Part shown: one piece after another, positions 55,146 through 63,500 of the stretch
How the letters are laid out: the number at the start of each line of letters is the position of its first letter
Numbering within the stretch: the first letter of the stretch is position 1
Origin: Prado023 sp963714995
GTDB lineage: Bacteria; Actinomycetota; Actinomycetes; S36-B12; CAIYMF01
Length of the DNA stretch: 64,000 bases
Direction: 5' to 3'
NCBI GenBank assembly: GCA_963714995.1
Contig: CAVQQP010000005.1
Coordinates: 1-64,000 of the forward strand
Program-made: the position numbers and the translations under genes
The notes under the pieces: model-generated
Databases searched by the model: none
Told to the model about the DNA's origin: nothing
Seen by the model: only the letters and a program-made list of their open reading frames with translations

Positions 55146-57358
55146 CTAGGAGTGGTCGATCTCGCCGATGGGCCGGGCGCCGAGCTCCCGGGTGATGAGG
55201 GCCAGGCCCTGGGCGCCACCGGGATCGAGGTCCGGATCGTCGGGGCTCGGCTCATCGGCCGCGTCGGCCTCAGCCGGGGCGGACCCGGCCTCCCGGACCA
55301 CGTCGGCCGGCCGCGAGGTGGCGGCGGTGGACGGGTTCACGCGCCCGACTGCCGCGTCCGACGGACCCTCGCCGGCGGGTGCCGGCCCGCCCGGCGCCGG
55401 GGTCCCGCGCACAGGCGCGGCCCCGCCCGGGCCATCCCCGGAGCCCGCGCGCGCCGGTCGGGCTGGCTCAGGGTCGTGCAGGACATCGATCGAGAGGTCC
55501 AGGGACAGGACGTCGAGGATCGCCTGGCGCAGCCGCTCGTCGTGGCCGCGTTGGGCGATCGCCCGCACGTTTCCCGGCTCGGCGACGGCGACGGCCAGGG
55601 CCCCGTTGACGCACGACACCGGCGTGGCGGCATGGAAGGCGGTCCACGCGACCCGGCTGGAGAAGCCAGGCGCTCGAGGATCGCCGGCCACGCGTCGCGG
55701 ATCCGCGTGAGCGCCGTGTCGTCGCCCGCCAGCGCACCCGCCGCGGTGGGTGGGGTCGACGCGGTGGGTGCCTCGGGCGCAGAGGGGGTTGCCGGAGGAG
55801 CAGAGGGCGCGGGGGGCGCGGAGGGCGCCGGCTCCCCGGCGGATCCCCGCGTGGTGTCCGCCGCAGTGGCGGCCGACGCGGGCGCCCCCGATTCGGTCGC
55901 GGTTGGCTCCCTGGTGTTGGCCGCCGCAGGCACGGCGTCGGCAGCGGGGGCCGGGGCGGGTGCGTCCCGACGGAGCTCCGGTCGGCGTGGGGGAGTCGCC
56001 GGCGACGACGGTGCAGCGGCCCGGGGAGGGCTGGCGCTGGGGGCTGAGGTCGGAGCCGGCGGCCTCGCGGGATCGGCGCTGGCGCCGGCCACGTCCATCG
56101 GCGGATCCGCGTCGCGCGCAGCCGCCGGCGCCGATCGACGACGAGCCTGCTGGCCCGCGTCCTGGGCTGCCGCTGCGCCGGCTCCGGGTGAGCCGTCCCC
56201 GCGCTCGAGGCGCTCGAGGCGGGCCAGGACCGATGTGAGGTCGTCGCCCGGGCCGGGCAGGGCGAGGCGGGCACAGAGCAGCTCGAGCTGCAGCCGGGGG
56301 GCGGTGGCGCCCTTGATCTGGCCGAGGCCGGCGCTGACCAGGTCAGCGGCCCGCGACAGCTCTGCCAGTCCCAGGGCCTGGGACTGGGCCACCATCCGCT
56401 GGCCCTCGTCGTCGGGAACGTCGATCAGGCCCTTGGACAGGGCCTCGTGGTCAGCGCGCAGGACGATCAGGTCGCGCAGCCGGTCCAGGATGTCGGTGAC
56501 GAACCGGCGGGGGTCGTGGCCCGCCGAGATCACGACGTCGACGATGCCGAACATGTCGGCCGCAGACCCCGCCGACAGGGCCGCGACGAACTCGTCGATC
56601 AGGCTGGTGTCGGTCAGGCCCAGGGCCGAGATCGCATCGGCATAGGTCAGTCCCTCGGGACCGGCGCCAGCCAGGAGCTGACCCAGGACGGACAGGCTGT
56701 CGCGGACGCTGCCCGCGCCGGCCCGGGCCACGATCGCCAGCGCCGGTGCCTCGGCCGGGACCCCCTCCGCGCGGCAGACCGAGCCCAGGTGCTCGGCCAG
56801 GGTCCGGGCCGCGACCAGCCGGAAGCCGTAGTGGAACGTCCGCGACCGGATCGTCGGGATGATCTTGTCCGGCTCGGTGGTCGCGAAGATGAACCGGAGG
56901 TGCGGTGGGGGCTCCTCGACCAGCTTGAGCAGGGCATTGGCCGCCTCGTTGGTCAGCTGGTGGGCCTCGTCGATGATGTAGATCTTGAACCGGCTGGCGG
57001 CCGGGGCGTAGATGGCCTTCTCGCGCAGGTCCCGGGCATCGTCGATGCCGCGGTGCGTGGCGGCATCGAGCTCGACGACGTCCATGGAGCCGGGGCCGTT
57101 GGGCGCCAGCTCCACGCAGCTGCGGCACTGCCCGCACGGCTCGGCGCGGGGGCCGAGCTCGCAGTTCAGGGATCGGGCCAGGATGCGCGCCGTCGAGGTC
57201 TTGCCGCACCCGCGCGGGCCGGAGAACAGGTAGGCGTGGTGGGTCCGGCCGGACTCCAGGGCGCGCGCCAGCGGCTCGGTCACGTGCTCCTGGCCGATCA
57301 CCTCGGCCAGCGAGCCCGGCCGGTACGTCCGGTAGAGCGCCAGTGCCACGTCGCTCAC
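55146..57358 (-). CDS. dnaX: DNA polymerase III subunit gamma/tau (late frameshift)
   Basis: Clamp-loader ATPase. Starts VALALYRTYRPGSLAEVIGQ, with Walker A YLFSGPRGCGKTSTARILAR, zinc-binding CELGPRAEPCGQCRSCVEL, DEAHQLTNEAANALLKLVEE, the SRC-like IRSRTFHYGFR, and domain III to residue ~390. A ~150-residue Pro/Ala-rich linker then leads to a C-terminal tau-type domain (AWTAFHAATPVSCVNGALAV and VRAIAQRGHDERLRQAILDV), then an acidic Pro-rich end. A single-base shift near 55680 separates linker and C-terminal domain. No slippery A/T run is there, so I take it as an indel rather than programmed frameshifting. GTG 57358 was chosen; 57349 is possible. Confidence 0.9.
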
Positions 57359-57386
57359 CCTAATGGTGACCGCCGACAACCGGTGC

Positions 57387-57426
57387 GGGGATCCACAATC
57401 CCCAGGTGATCCACAGCTGGGGATAA
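57387..57426 (-). promoter_or_regulatory. DnaA-box-like cluster upstream of dnaX
   Basis: Two TGTGGAT words (minus strand) 20 bases apart, each one or two changes from the TTATCCACA/TTGTCCACA box, plus GGGGATAAC. They lie ~30-70 bases before the dnaX start. Suggestive of DnaA control only. Confidence 0.3.
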
Positions 57427-57479
57427 CTCACACCGGTGTAACTACGACGCTGTAACTCCGTCGTCCCGCGTCGTGGACG

Positions 57480-58007
57480 CTACAGCGCGCCGCCCGCTGC
57501 GGCGGGAGCCGTCGGGTCCGCACCCCCGCCGGAGCCGCTCTCGCGCGCGAGGTAGTCCTCGAGGAGCATGACGTTCTCGCCGACGCGCCGACCGACCTGC
57601 AGCAGCGTGGAGATGGACGCCACCTCCTCGACCTGCTCCTTGAGGAACCAGTGCATGAACTGCTCACCGAGGTAGTCCGACTCCGCCCGGGCCAGGGCGA
57701 TCAGGGCCTCGAACTGCGAGGTGACCTGGCGTTCCTGGGCCAGGGCCAGCTCCAGCGGCTCGACCACCGAGGCGAACTCGTTGCGCACCGCCGGGACCCC
57801 GGGGATCACGACCTCGGCCTCACGGTCCATCAGGTACTGCACGATCATCATCGCGTGGTTGCGCTCCTCGACCGCCTGCGCGTAGAAGTGCGCGGCGAGC
57901 TGCGGGAGCGCCTGCTGGTCGTACCAGACAGCGATGGCGACGTACTGCTGGGACGCGAAGAACTCGTGCCCGATCTGTTCGGTGAGCAGGTCGTGGACGG
58001 GGCTCAT
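57480..58007 (-). CDS. Ferritin
   Basis: Iron-storage four-helix bundle protein, 175 residues. Ferroxidase ligands are in place: LLTEQIGHEFFASQQYVAIA (helix A Glu), AQAVEERNHAMMIVQYLMD (ExxH of helix B), LIALARAESDYLGEQFMHWF (helix C Glu) and LKEQVEEVASISTLL (helix C/D Glu-x3-Glu). The C-terminal 20 residues (SGSGGGADPTAPAAAGG) are a flexible Gly/Ala tail beyond the bundle. BfrB-like rather than bacterioferritin, because no haem Met is evident. It lies upstream of dnaX on the same strand, 121 bases away. Confidence 0.9.
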   Translation of the reverse strand: MSPVHDLLTEQIGHEFFASQQYVAIAVWYDQQALPQLAAHFYAQAVEERNHAMMIVQYLMDREAEVVIPGVPAVRNEFASVVEPLELALAQERQVTSQFEALIALARAESDYLGEQFMHWFLKEQVEEVASISTLLQVGRRVGENVMLLEDYLARESGSGGGADPTAPAAAGGAL

Positions 58008-58157
58008 GGGGACTCCTGGGACATCGACGCCGGAGATGGCGGTGGGGCGCACACCATCAGCGACAAGCCTACGCCCGGCGCCCGAGACACCGCAGGGTGC
58101 CGACACCGGGCACCCGGCACCCGATGCCCGACGCGCGGTCCGTGCCCGGACGCACGA

Positions 58158-58180
58158 GGGCCCGGACCTCGGTCGGGCCC
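58158..58180 (-). terminator. Hairpin downstream of tRNA-Ser
   Basis: GGGCCCG, nine-base loop, CGGGCCC; on the minus strand it starts 25 bases after the tRNA 3' end. No T-run. Low-complexity GC context, so tentative. Confidence 0.35.
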
Positions 58181-58204
58181 GGGCCGGTGCGCCGGTCTGG
58201 CTGG

Positions 58205-58292
58205 CGGTGGCGGTGGGATTCGAACCCACGGTGGGCTCATCACCCACACACGATTTCGAGTCGTGCTCCTTTGGCCGCTCGGACACGCCACC
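58205..58292 (-). tRNA. tRNA-Ser (anticodon CGA)
   Basis: 88-base class II tRNA on the minus strand: acceptor GGTGGCG / CGCCACC with discriminator G, D-arm TGTCCGAGCGGCCAAAGGA, anticodon stem CACGA / TCGTG with loop CTCGAAA (anticodon CGA), a long variable arm (GTGGGTGATGAGCCCAC) and TPsiC arm GTGGGTTCGAATCCCAC. CCA is not encoded. Confidence 0.95.
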
Positions 58293-58338
58293 GCGCAGGA
58301 TTCTACGGGCGCTGGTGCTGCGGTGGAAATCGCGCTCA

Positions 58339-58344
58339 TAGGCT
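58339..58344 (+). promoter_or_regulatory. -10 element of the SPOUT methyltransferase gene, leaderless-type
   Basis: TAGGCT, seven bases before the ATG at 58352. Confidence 0.4.
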
Positions 58345-58351
58345 GGCCCCC

Positions 58352-58963
58352 ATGCCCGTCGGACCCCATCCCCCGCCGTGGCCGGACGACCCCCGGTTGG
58401 ACCCCGACCTGCTGGCCCACGGCGATGCGCGCAACGTCATCGATGCCTACCGGTACTGGACGGTCGCAGCGATCGTGGCCGACCTCGACACGAGGCGCTC
58501 CCCGATGCACGTGGCGATCGAGAACATCGAGCACGACCTGAACATCGGCTCGATCGTGCGCACTGCCAACGCGTTCAACGTGGCCGGTGTGCACGTCGTG
58601 GGCCGGCGCCGCTGGAACCGCCGTGGGGCGATGGTCACCGATGCCTACCTGAGCATCACCCACCACCCTGACCCGGAGGGCCTGGTGGCCTGGTCACGGG
58701 AGGCCGGGCTGCCGATCCTGGCCATCGACGTGGTGCCCGGGGCCATCCCCCTGGACGACTACGTGATGCCCCGGGGCTGCGTGCTGCTGTTCGGCCAGGA
58801 GGGGCCGGGACTCAGTCCCCAGGCACTGGCGGGCGCCGATGCGGTCCTGTCGATCCCCCAGTACGGGTCCACCCGCTCGATCAACGTGGCAGCCGCTGCA
58901 GCCATCGCGATGCACACGTGGGCCCGCACGCACCTGGGCCGGGGTGCTCCCCGGGCGCTGTAG
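58352..58963 (+). CDS. TrmH/SPOUT-family RNA methyltransferase
   Basis: 203 residues, SPOUT fold with trefoil-knot motifs: VAIENIEHDLNIGSIVRTAN (motif 1, with NxxxxRTA), VLLFGQEGPGLSPQALAGAD (motif 2, GxEGxGL) and VLSIPQYGSTRSINVAAAAA (motif 3, SLNVAxAxxi with Asn). The catalytic Asn and Arg are kept. It probably 2'-O-methylates tRNA or rRNA; which one cannot be told. The N-terminal ~50 residues are Pro-rich. The TAG stop is part of a TAGCCT hexamer before the dedA GTG. Confidence 0.85.
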   Translation: MPVGPHPPPWPDDPRLDPDLLAHGDARNVIDAYRYWTVAAIVADLDTRRSPMHVAIENIEHDLNIGSIVRTANAFNVAGVHVVGRRRWNRRGAMVTDAYLSITHHPDPEGLVAWSREAGLPILAIDVVPGAIPLDDYVMPRGCVLLFGQEGPGLSPQALAGADAVLSIPQYGSTRSINVAAAAAIAMHTWARTHLGRGAPRAL

Positions 58964-58972
58964 CCTTGTGCG

Positions 58973-59671
58973 GTGAGCCTGAGCCTGTCGGTCACGTCGG
59001 CCGTCCCCACGATCGTCAGCGCCCTGGGGCCCGAGTGGCTCGATCCGCAGAACCTCGACCGGTTCGGCACGGCGGCGTTCTGGATCGCCCTGGGGATCAT
59101 CTTCGCCGAGTGCGGACTGCTCATCGGGTTCTTCCTGCCCGGGGACTCCCTGCTGTTCATGGTGGGCCTGTTCATCGCCAGCGGCGTGATCGACATCCCC
59201 ATCCAGGTGGCCTGCCTGCTGCTGTCCATCGCCGCCGTCGCGGGCAACCTGACCGGCTACTGGATCGGGTATCGCGCCGGTCCGCCGCTGTTCAACCGGC
59301 CGGAGTCGCGGCTCTTCCGCCAGGAGTACGTGGACAAGACGCACTCGTTCTTCGCCAAGTACGGGTCGCGGGCCATCGTCCTGGCCAGGTTCGTGCCGAT
59401 CGTGCGCACGTTCATCACGGCGATGGCCGGGGTCGGGCGGATGGACCTGCGCACCTACGCGCTGTACTCGACCATCGGTGGGGTCCTCTGGGCCACCGGG
59501 GTCACGCTCCTCGGCTACTACCTGGGCACGATCCCGTTCGTGAAGGACCACATCGAGCTGATCCTGATCGGCATCGTCGCCCTGTCGATCATCCCCATCG
59601 GGTTCGAGACCTTCCGTCACCGCCGTGAGAGCCGGAGGGCCGACGCGGTGGCGGTCGAGCCCACCTCCTGA
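58973..59671 (+). CDS. DedA family membrane protein
   Basis: 232 residues. DedA proteins (SNARE-associated/VTT domain) help flip or distribute phospholipids and undecaprenyl phosphate. Seen: IIFAECGLLIGFFLPGDSLL (E.gl...f.PGe..l), VAGNLTGYWIGYRAGPPLFN (GD.iGY..Gr.G), HSFFAKYGSRAIVLARFVPI (f.k.G...v...RF.P..R) and VRTFITAMAGVGRMDLRTYA. Five membrane segments are evident. The GTG at 58973 follows a TAGCCT -10-like word by six bases. Tail is basic and hydrophilic. Confidence 0.9.
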   Translation: MSLSLSVTSAVPTIVSALGPEWLDPQNLDRFGTAAFWIALGIIFAECGLLIGFFLPGDSLLFMVGLFIASGVIDIPIQVACLLLSIAAVAGNLTGYWIGYRAGPPLFNRPESRLFRQEYVDKTHSFFAKYGSRAIVLARFVPIVRTFITAMAGVGRMDLRTYALYSTIGGVLWATGVTLLGYYLGTIPFVKDHIELILIGIVALSIIPIGFETFRHRRESRRADAVAVEPTS

Positions 59672-59721
59672 GCCCGGAGCGCGCCGCGCCACGGGGTGCG
59701 CCACCAATCGCAGACAGGATC

Positions 59722-59727
59722 TAGGGT
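59722..59727 (+). promoter_or_regulatory. -10 element of pyrE, leaderless-type
   Basis: TAGGGT, seven bases before the GTG at 59735. Confidence 0.45.
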
Positions 59728-59734
59728 TGATGCC

Positions 59735-60274
59735 GTGACTGACGTGCGCGCGCAGCTCCTCGACCAGATCCGCACCAAGGCCGTCGTGCACGGCCGAGTG
59801 GTGCTGTCCTCCGGACGTGAGGCGGACTACTACGTGGACCTGCGCCGGGTGACCCTGGACGGACATGCCGCGCCGCTGGTGGGTGCGGTCATGCTCGACC
59901 TGACCCAGGACCTGTCCTACGACGCGGTGGGTGGGCTGACGCTCGGCGCCGACCCGGTGGCGACCGCGATGCTGCACGCCGCCGCGGCACGCGGTCGGCA
60001 CCTGGATGCGTTCGTGGTCCGCAAGGCCGAGAAGGCTCACGGCCTGCAGCGGCGCATCGAGGGCCCGGATGTGGCCGGCCGGCGGGTCCTGGCCGTCGAG
60101 GACACCTCGACGACCGGGGGCTCGGTGATGGCCGCCGTGGAGGCCCTGCGCGACGCCGGTGCCGAGGTGGTCGGCGTGGCCGTGATCGTCGAACGTGGTG
60201 CGGCGGGGATGATCGCCGATGCGGGCCTGGAGTACCGGGCTGCGTACCAGTTGGCCGATCTCGGTCTGGACTGA
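59735..60274 (+). CDS. pyrE: Orotate phosphoribosyltransferase
   Basis: Makes OMP from orotate and PRPP in pyrimidine synthesis. 179 residues: GRVVLSSGREADYYVDLRRV (substrate loop), VGGLTLGADPVATAMLHAAA, AFVVRKAEKAHGLQRRIEGP (flexible loop Lys/His) and the PRPP motif RVLAVEDTSTTGGSVMAAVE. The family usually has VEDVxTTG; here VEDTSTTG. The location at the right of the dedA gene and left of a hypothetical/SDR pair matches other actinobacteria. Confidence 0.9.
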   Translation: MTDVRAQLLDQIRTKAVVHGRVVLSSGREADYYVDLRRVTLDGHAAPLVGAVMLDLTQDLSYDAVGGLTLGADPVATAMLHAAAARGRHLDAFVVRKAEKAHGLQRRIEGPDVAGRRVLAVEDTSTTGGSVMAAVEALRDAGAEVVGVAVIVERGAAGMIADAGLEYRAAYQLADLGLD

Positions 60275-60275
60275 C

Positions 60276-60788
60276 ATGACCGGCGTCACGGTCGTCCTGT
60301 GCCCCGCCCTGGACCCGGGCGCCCCCGACGGCCTTCGCCGCGAGCTCGCGGGGGTCCTCGCCGGCTGGGGGATCCCCGTGGTGATCCCGCACAGGCAGCC
60401 CCGCGACGGGGCCGAGCTCACCGACGAGCGGCTGGGCATCGCTGCGTGGGTGGCCGACCAGGCCGTGGCGATCACTGCCGCGCAGGTCGAGGGGCCGCTG
60501 ATCCTGGTCAGCTCCGGGGACGCCAACCGGGCGGTGCCTGCCCTGGGGTACTCCCAGCGGGCCTCCCGGCGCGGCGTCGTGGCCTACGTGCTCGTGGACG
60601 CACCCCTGCCGGACCCGAGCCGCGCAGGCACGGACTGGCCGGATGCGCCCGTGATCCACGTGACCAGCCCCGGGCGCGACAGCTCAGCCGCGGAGTCCGC
60701 CCGGCTGCGGGGCTGGTCCACCGTGGCGGGGGAACCCATCGATGTCGTCACCCGCATCGCCCGGGGCTGGCCCGACTCGATGCCCTGA
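60276..60788 (+). CDS. Hypothetical protein, alpha/beta-hydrolase-like
   Basis: 170 residues. The order VTVVLCPALDPGAPDGLRRE, then VEGPLILVSSGDANRAVPAL and ASRRGVVAYVLVDAPLPDPS resembles a reduced alpha/beta-hydrolase core, with SSGDAN at the elbow position but no clear GxSxG. No catalytic triad can be assigned. The start lies one base after the pyrE stop, and the SDR gene follows 22 bases downstream. I do not assign a function. Confidence 0.6.
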   Translation: MTGVTVVLCPALDPGAPDGLRRELAGVLAGWGIPVVIPHRQPRDGAELTDERLGIAAWVADQAVAITAAQVEGPLILVSSGDANRAVPALGYSQRASRRGVVAYVLVDAPLPDPSRAGTDWPDAPVIHVTSPGRDSSAAESARLRGWSTVAGEPIDVVTRIARGWPDSMP

Positions 60789-60810
60789 CGGGCTGGGGCA
60801 GACTGTGCCC

Positions 60811-61584
60811 ATGACTGCGTGCATCACCGGGGCCACGGCCGGGATCGGCCTGGCGTTCGCCGAGGAGCTTGCCGCCGAGGGCTCGGACCTGGTCGTCGTG
60901 GCCCGAGACGACGCGCGCCTGGGCGCCCTGGCCGACCGACTCACCGCCGAGCACGGGATCACCGTGGAGGTCCTGCGCGCCGACCTTGCCACCGACGCCG
61001 GATGCACGGCCGTGATGGATCGCCTGGCCGACGAGTCGAATCCGATCGACGTGCTGGTGAACAACGCCGGGTTCGGAGTCAACCAGGCGTTCGTCGCGGG
61101 CAGCCTGGCCGACGAGGAGCGCCTTCTCGACGTCCTGGTCCGCGCCACGCTGCGCCTGACCCACGCGGTGCTCCCCGGGATGGTGCAGCGCGGCCGGGGG
61201 ACCGTCATCAACGTGTCGAGCGTGGCCGGGTGGGTGCCGATCGGCACCTACTCCGCGGCCAAGTCGTGGGTCACGGTGTTCACCGAGAGCCTCGGCTCCG
61301 AACTCAGCGGGACCGGGGTGACCGCGACGGCCGTGTGCCCGGGCTTCACCCGCACGGAGTTCCACGAACGCGCTGACATGGACGTGGCCGCCTTCCCGGA
61401 GTGGGCCTGGCTGGATGCACGTCGGGTGGCTCGCGACGGGCTGCGGGCCGCCCGAGCAGGTCGCTCGGTGAGTGTCCCCTCCACGCGCTACAGCGCCCTG
61501 GCACTCGCCGTCCAGCTGACCCCCCGTCCCCTCCTGCGGCGGGCGAGCTCGGTCGTCTCCCGAGCCGGCATCACTGGGCGGTGA
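60811..61584 (+). CDS. Short-chain dehydrogenase/reductase
   Basis: 257 residues, classical SDR. CITGATAGIGLAFAEELAAE (TGxxxGIG cofactor loop), RADLATDAGC (adenine-binding Asp), VLVNNAGFGVN (NNAG), VINVSSVAGWVPIGTYSAAK with Ser, Tyr and Lys of the active site (S...YSAAK), and VCPGFTRTEFHERADM (PG motif). Arg/Asp features after beta-2 (VVARDDARL) suggest NADP(H). Substrate unknown. A CAGACT word six bases before the ATG fits a leaderless start. Confidence 0.9.
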   Translation: MTACITGATAGIGLAFAEELAAEGSDLVVVARDDARLGALADRLTAEHGITVEVLRADLATDAGCTAVMDRLADESNPIDVLVNNAGFGVNQAFVAGSLADEERLLDVLVRATLRLTHAVLPGMVQRGRGTVINVSSVAGWVPIGTYSAAKSWVTVFTESLGSELSGTGVTATAVCPGFTRTEFHERADMDVAAFPEWAWLDARRVARDGLRAARAGRSVSVPSTRYSALALAVQLTPRPLLRRASSVVSRAGITGR

Positions 61585-61624
61585 CCCACGTGTCCCTGCG
61601 ACATCAGCACCCTGGGGTGGGCCA

Positions 61625-62791
61625 GTGACCCACCCACTCGTGGCGCGCATGCAGCCCCATCGACGCAGCATCTTCGGCGAGATGTCCGCGCTGGCCACCT
61701 CGGTCGGTGCAGTCAACCTCGGTCAGGGCTTCCCCGACACGGACGGCCCCACGCTGGTCCGCGACGCGGCACTGGCGGCGATCCGCGAGGGCCGTGGGGC
61801 GCAGTACCCGCCCGCTCACGGACTTCCGGAGCTCCGCAGGGCGATCTGCGCCCACCAGGAGGCCTGGTACGGGCTGGCCTGGGATCCGGCCACGGACGTG
61901 GTCGTGACCACGGGTGCCTCCGAGGCGATCGTGGCCTCGGTGCTGGCCTTCGTGGAGCCCGGGGACGAGGTCCTGGTGCTCGAGCCCTGGTTCGACCTGT
62001 ACGCCGCCGCGATCGACCTCGCCGGCGGAGTCCGGGTCGGAGTCCCACCTGTCCCAGGGACATTCCGGCCCGACCCGACGGCCCTGCGGGCGCGGATCAC
62101 CCCCCGGAGCCGGATGCTGATCGTGAACTCGCCGCACAACCCCACCGGGGCGGTCCTCACCGCGGCAGAGCTCGGTGCCCTCGCTGCGGAGGCGATCGCC
62201 GCCGACCTCGTGGTGCTGGCTGACGAGGCCTACGAGCACCTCTGGTTCGACGAGCACCGGCACATCCCGATCGCGACCCTGCCGGGCATGGCACAGCGGA
62301 CCGTGACCGTGGGCTCGGCGGGGAAGAGCCTGTCGTTCACGGGGTGGAAGGTCGGGTGGGCCACCGGCCCTGCGGACCTGATCGGTGCGGTGCGGGTCAT
62401 CCGCCAGCACCTGAGCTACGTGTCCGGAGGGCCGTTCCAGTGGGCTGTGGCCGAGGGGTTGACCGAGCTCCCCCGCTCGCACTGGGACGCCGCCCGCACC
62501 ACACTGGCCCAGCAGCGCGACCTCCTGACGTCGGGCCTGGCGGGCATCGGCCTCGAGGTCCTGCCCAGCCAGGGGACCTACTTCCTGCTCACGGACGTCA
62601 CCGGGGTGGGGTACGACAGCGGGGAGTCGTTCTGCTCCGAGCTGCCTCAGCGGGCCGGGGTCGTGGCGATCCCGGTCGCCCCCTTCTGCGACCACCCGGC
62701 CGTGGGTCAGTCCTGGGTCAGGTGGGCGTTCTGCAAGCGTCCGGAGGTCCTGTCCGACGCGGTGGGCCGACTGCGCACGGCATTCGGCTGA
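61625..62791 (+). CDS. PLP-dependent aminotransferase class I/II (DapC/kynurenine-aminotransferase-like)
   Basis: 388 residues. Fold-type I aminotransferase: NLGQGFPDTDGPTLVRDAAL, QYPPAHGLPELRRAICAHQE, VVVTTGASEAIVASVLAFV, LIVNSPHNPTGAVLT (NPTG), LADEAYEHLWFDEH and the PLP Lys in TVGSAGKSLSFTGWKVGWAT. A C-terminal Arg (WVRWAFCKRPEVL) should bind the carboxylate. The type is close to kynurenine/methionine-type and to Rv0858c (DapC). Substrate is undecided. Its last 85 bases overlap the 3' end of the PabA-like gene on the other strand. Confidence 0.9.
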   Translation: MTHPLVARMQPHRRSIFGEMSALATSVGAVNLGQGFPDTDGPTLVRDAALAAIREGRGAQYPPAHGLPELRRAICAHQEAWYGLAWDPATDVVVTTGASEAIVASVLAFVEPGDEVLVLEPWFDLYAAAIDLAGGVRVGVPPVPGTFRPDPTALRARITPRSRMLIVNSPHNPTGAVLTAAELGALAAEAIAADLVVLADEAYEHLWFDEHRHIPIATLPGMAQRTVTVGSAGKSLSFTGWKVGWATGPADLIGAVRVIRQHLSYVSGGPFQWAVAEGLTELPRSHWDAARTTLAQQRDLLTSGLAGIGLEVLPSQGTYFLLTDVTGVGYDSGESFCSELPQRAGVVAIPVAPFCDHPAVGQSWVRWAFCKRPEVLSDAVGRLRTAFG

Positions 62792-63471
62792 GATCGGAGC
62801 ACGCCAGTCCGACGGGGCGTGGCCCTGGGGCGACTCAGGTCGCCGCTGCCAGAGCCCACGACCGGGGCAAGTCCGTCAGCGCGCTGGACCGCCTCGGGAT
62901 CACCGCAGCGCACCAGCCAGTTGGCCAGCATCAGGTGACCCCCCTCGGTGAGGACGGACTCGGGGTGGAACTGGACGCCCTCGATGTCGAACTGGCGGTG
63001 CCGCAGGGCCATCACGACCCCCGAGTCGGTCCAGCCCGTGACCTCCAGCTCCGCCGGGACGGAGCCACGCTCGACAGCCAGGGAGTGGTACCGCGTCGCC
63101 CGGAACGGGTCGGGGAGCCCCGCCAGGACCCCCTGCCCGGTGTGGTGCACCATCGAGGTCTTGCCGTGCAGCAGCTCCGGGGCACGTGCGACGACGCCGC
63201 CGAACACGGCGCCGATCGCCTGATGTCCCAGGCAGACGCCGAACAGCGGGACCCGCCCGGCGCACGCACTGACCATGTCCATGCACACCCCGGCGTCGTG
63301 CGGGTCGCCAGGTCCCGGGGACAGCAGGACGCCGTCGTAGCCGCTGGCGTCCCCCGTGACCACCTCGTCATTGCGCCGGACATCAACCTCCGCGCCGAGC
63401 TGCGCGAGGTACTGGGCGAGGTTGAAGACGAACGAGTCGTAGTTGTCGACGATCAGGATGCGTGCAGTCAC
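62707..63471 (-). CDS. Anthranilate/para-aminobenzoate synthase glutamine amidotransferase component
   Basis: Class I glutamine amidotransferase that supplies ammonia for anthranilate or aminodeoxychorismate. Seen: ILIVDNYDSFVFNLAQYLAQ, GVLLSPGPGDPHDAG, PLFGVCLGHQAIGAVFGG (nucleophile Cys in GVCLGHQ), TRYHSLAVERGSVP and IEGVQFHPESVLTEGGHLML (His, Glu of the triad). The core ends near residue 195; about 60 more residues, rich in Arg, Ser and Pro, continue to the stop at 62707 and overlap the aminotransferase gene. That tail may be a frameshift artefact. trpG and pabA cannot be told apart. Located beside a DUF881 gene, as Rv0013c is. Confidence 0.85.
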   Translation of the reverse strand: MTARILIVDNYDSFVFNLAQYLAQLGAEVDVRRNDEVVTGDASGYDGVLLSPGPGDPHDAGVCMDMVSACAGRVPLFGVCLGHQAIGAVFGGVVARAPELLHGKTSMVHHTGQGVLAGLPDPFRATRYHSLAVERGSVPAELEVTGWTDSGVVMALRHRQFDIEGVQFHPESVLTEGGHLMLANWLVRCGDPEAVQRADGLAPVVGSGSGDLSRPRATPRRTGVLRSQPNAVRSRPTASDRTSGRLQNAHLTQD

Positions 63472-63500
63472 GGATCCATTCTCGCGGGTACCGTAGGCAT

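Noticed and set aside
55660..55700. Programmed frameshift in dnaX, as in Escherichia coli
   Set aside because: There is no A/T slippery heptamer, and the shift lies before the C-terminal tau domain that must be in frame with the linker; an indel is simpler.
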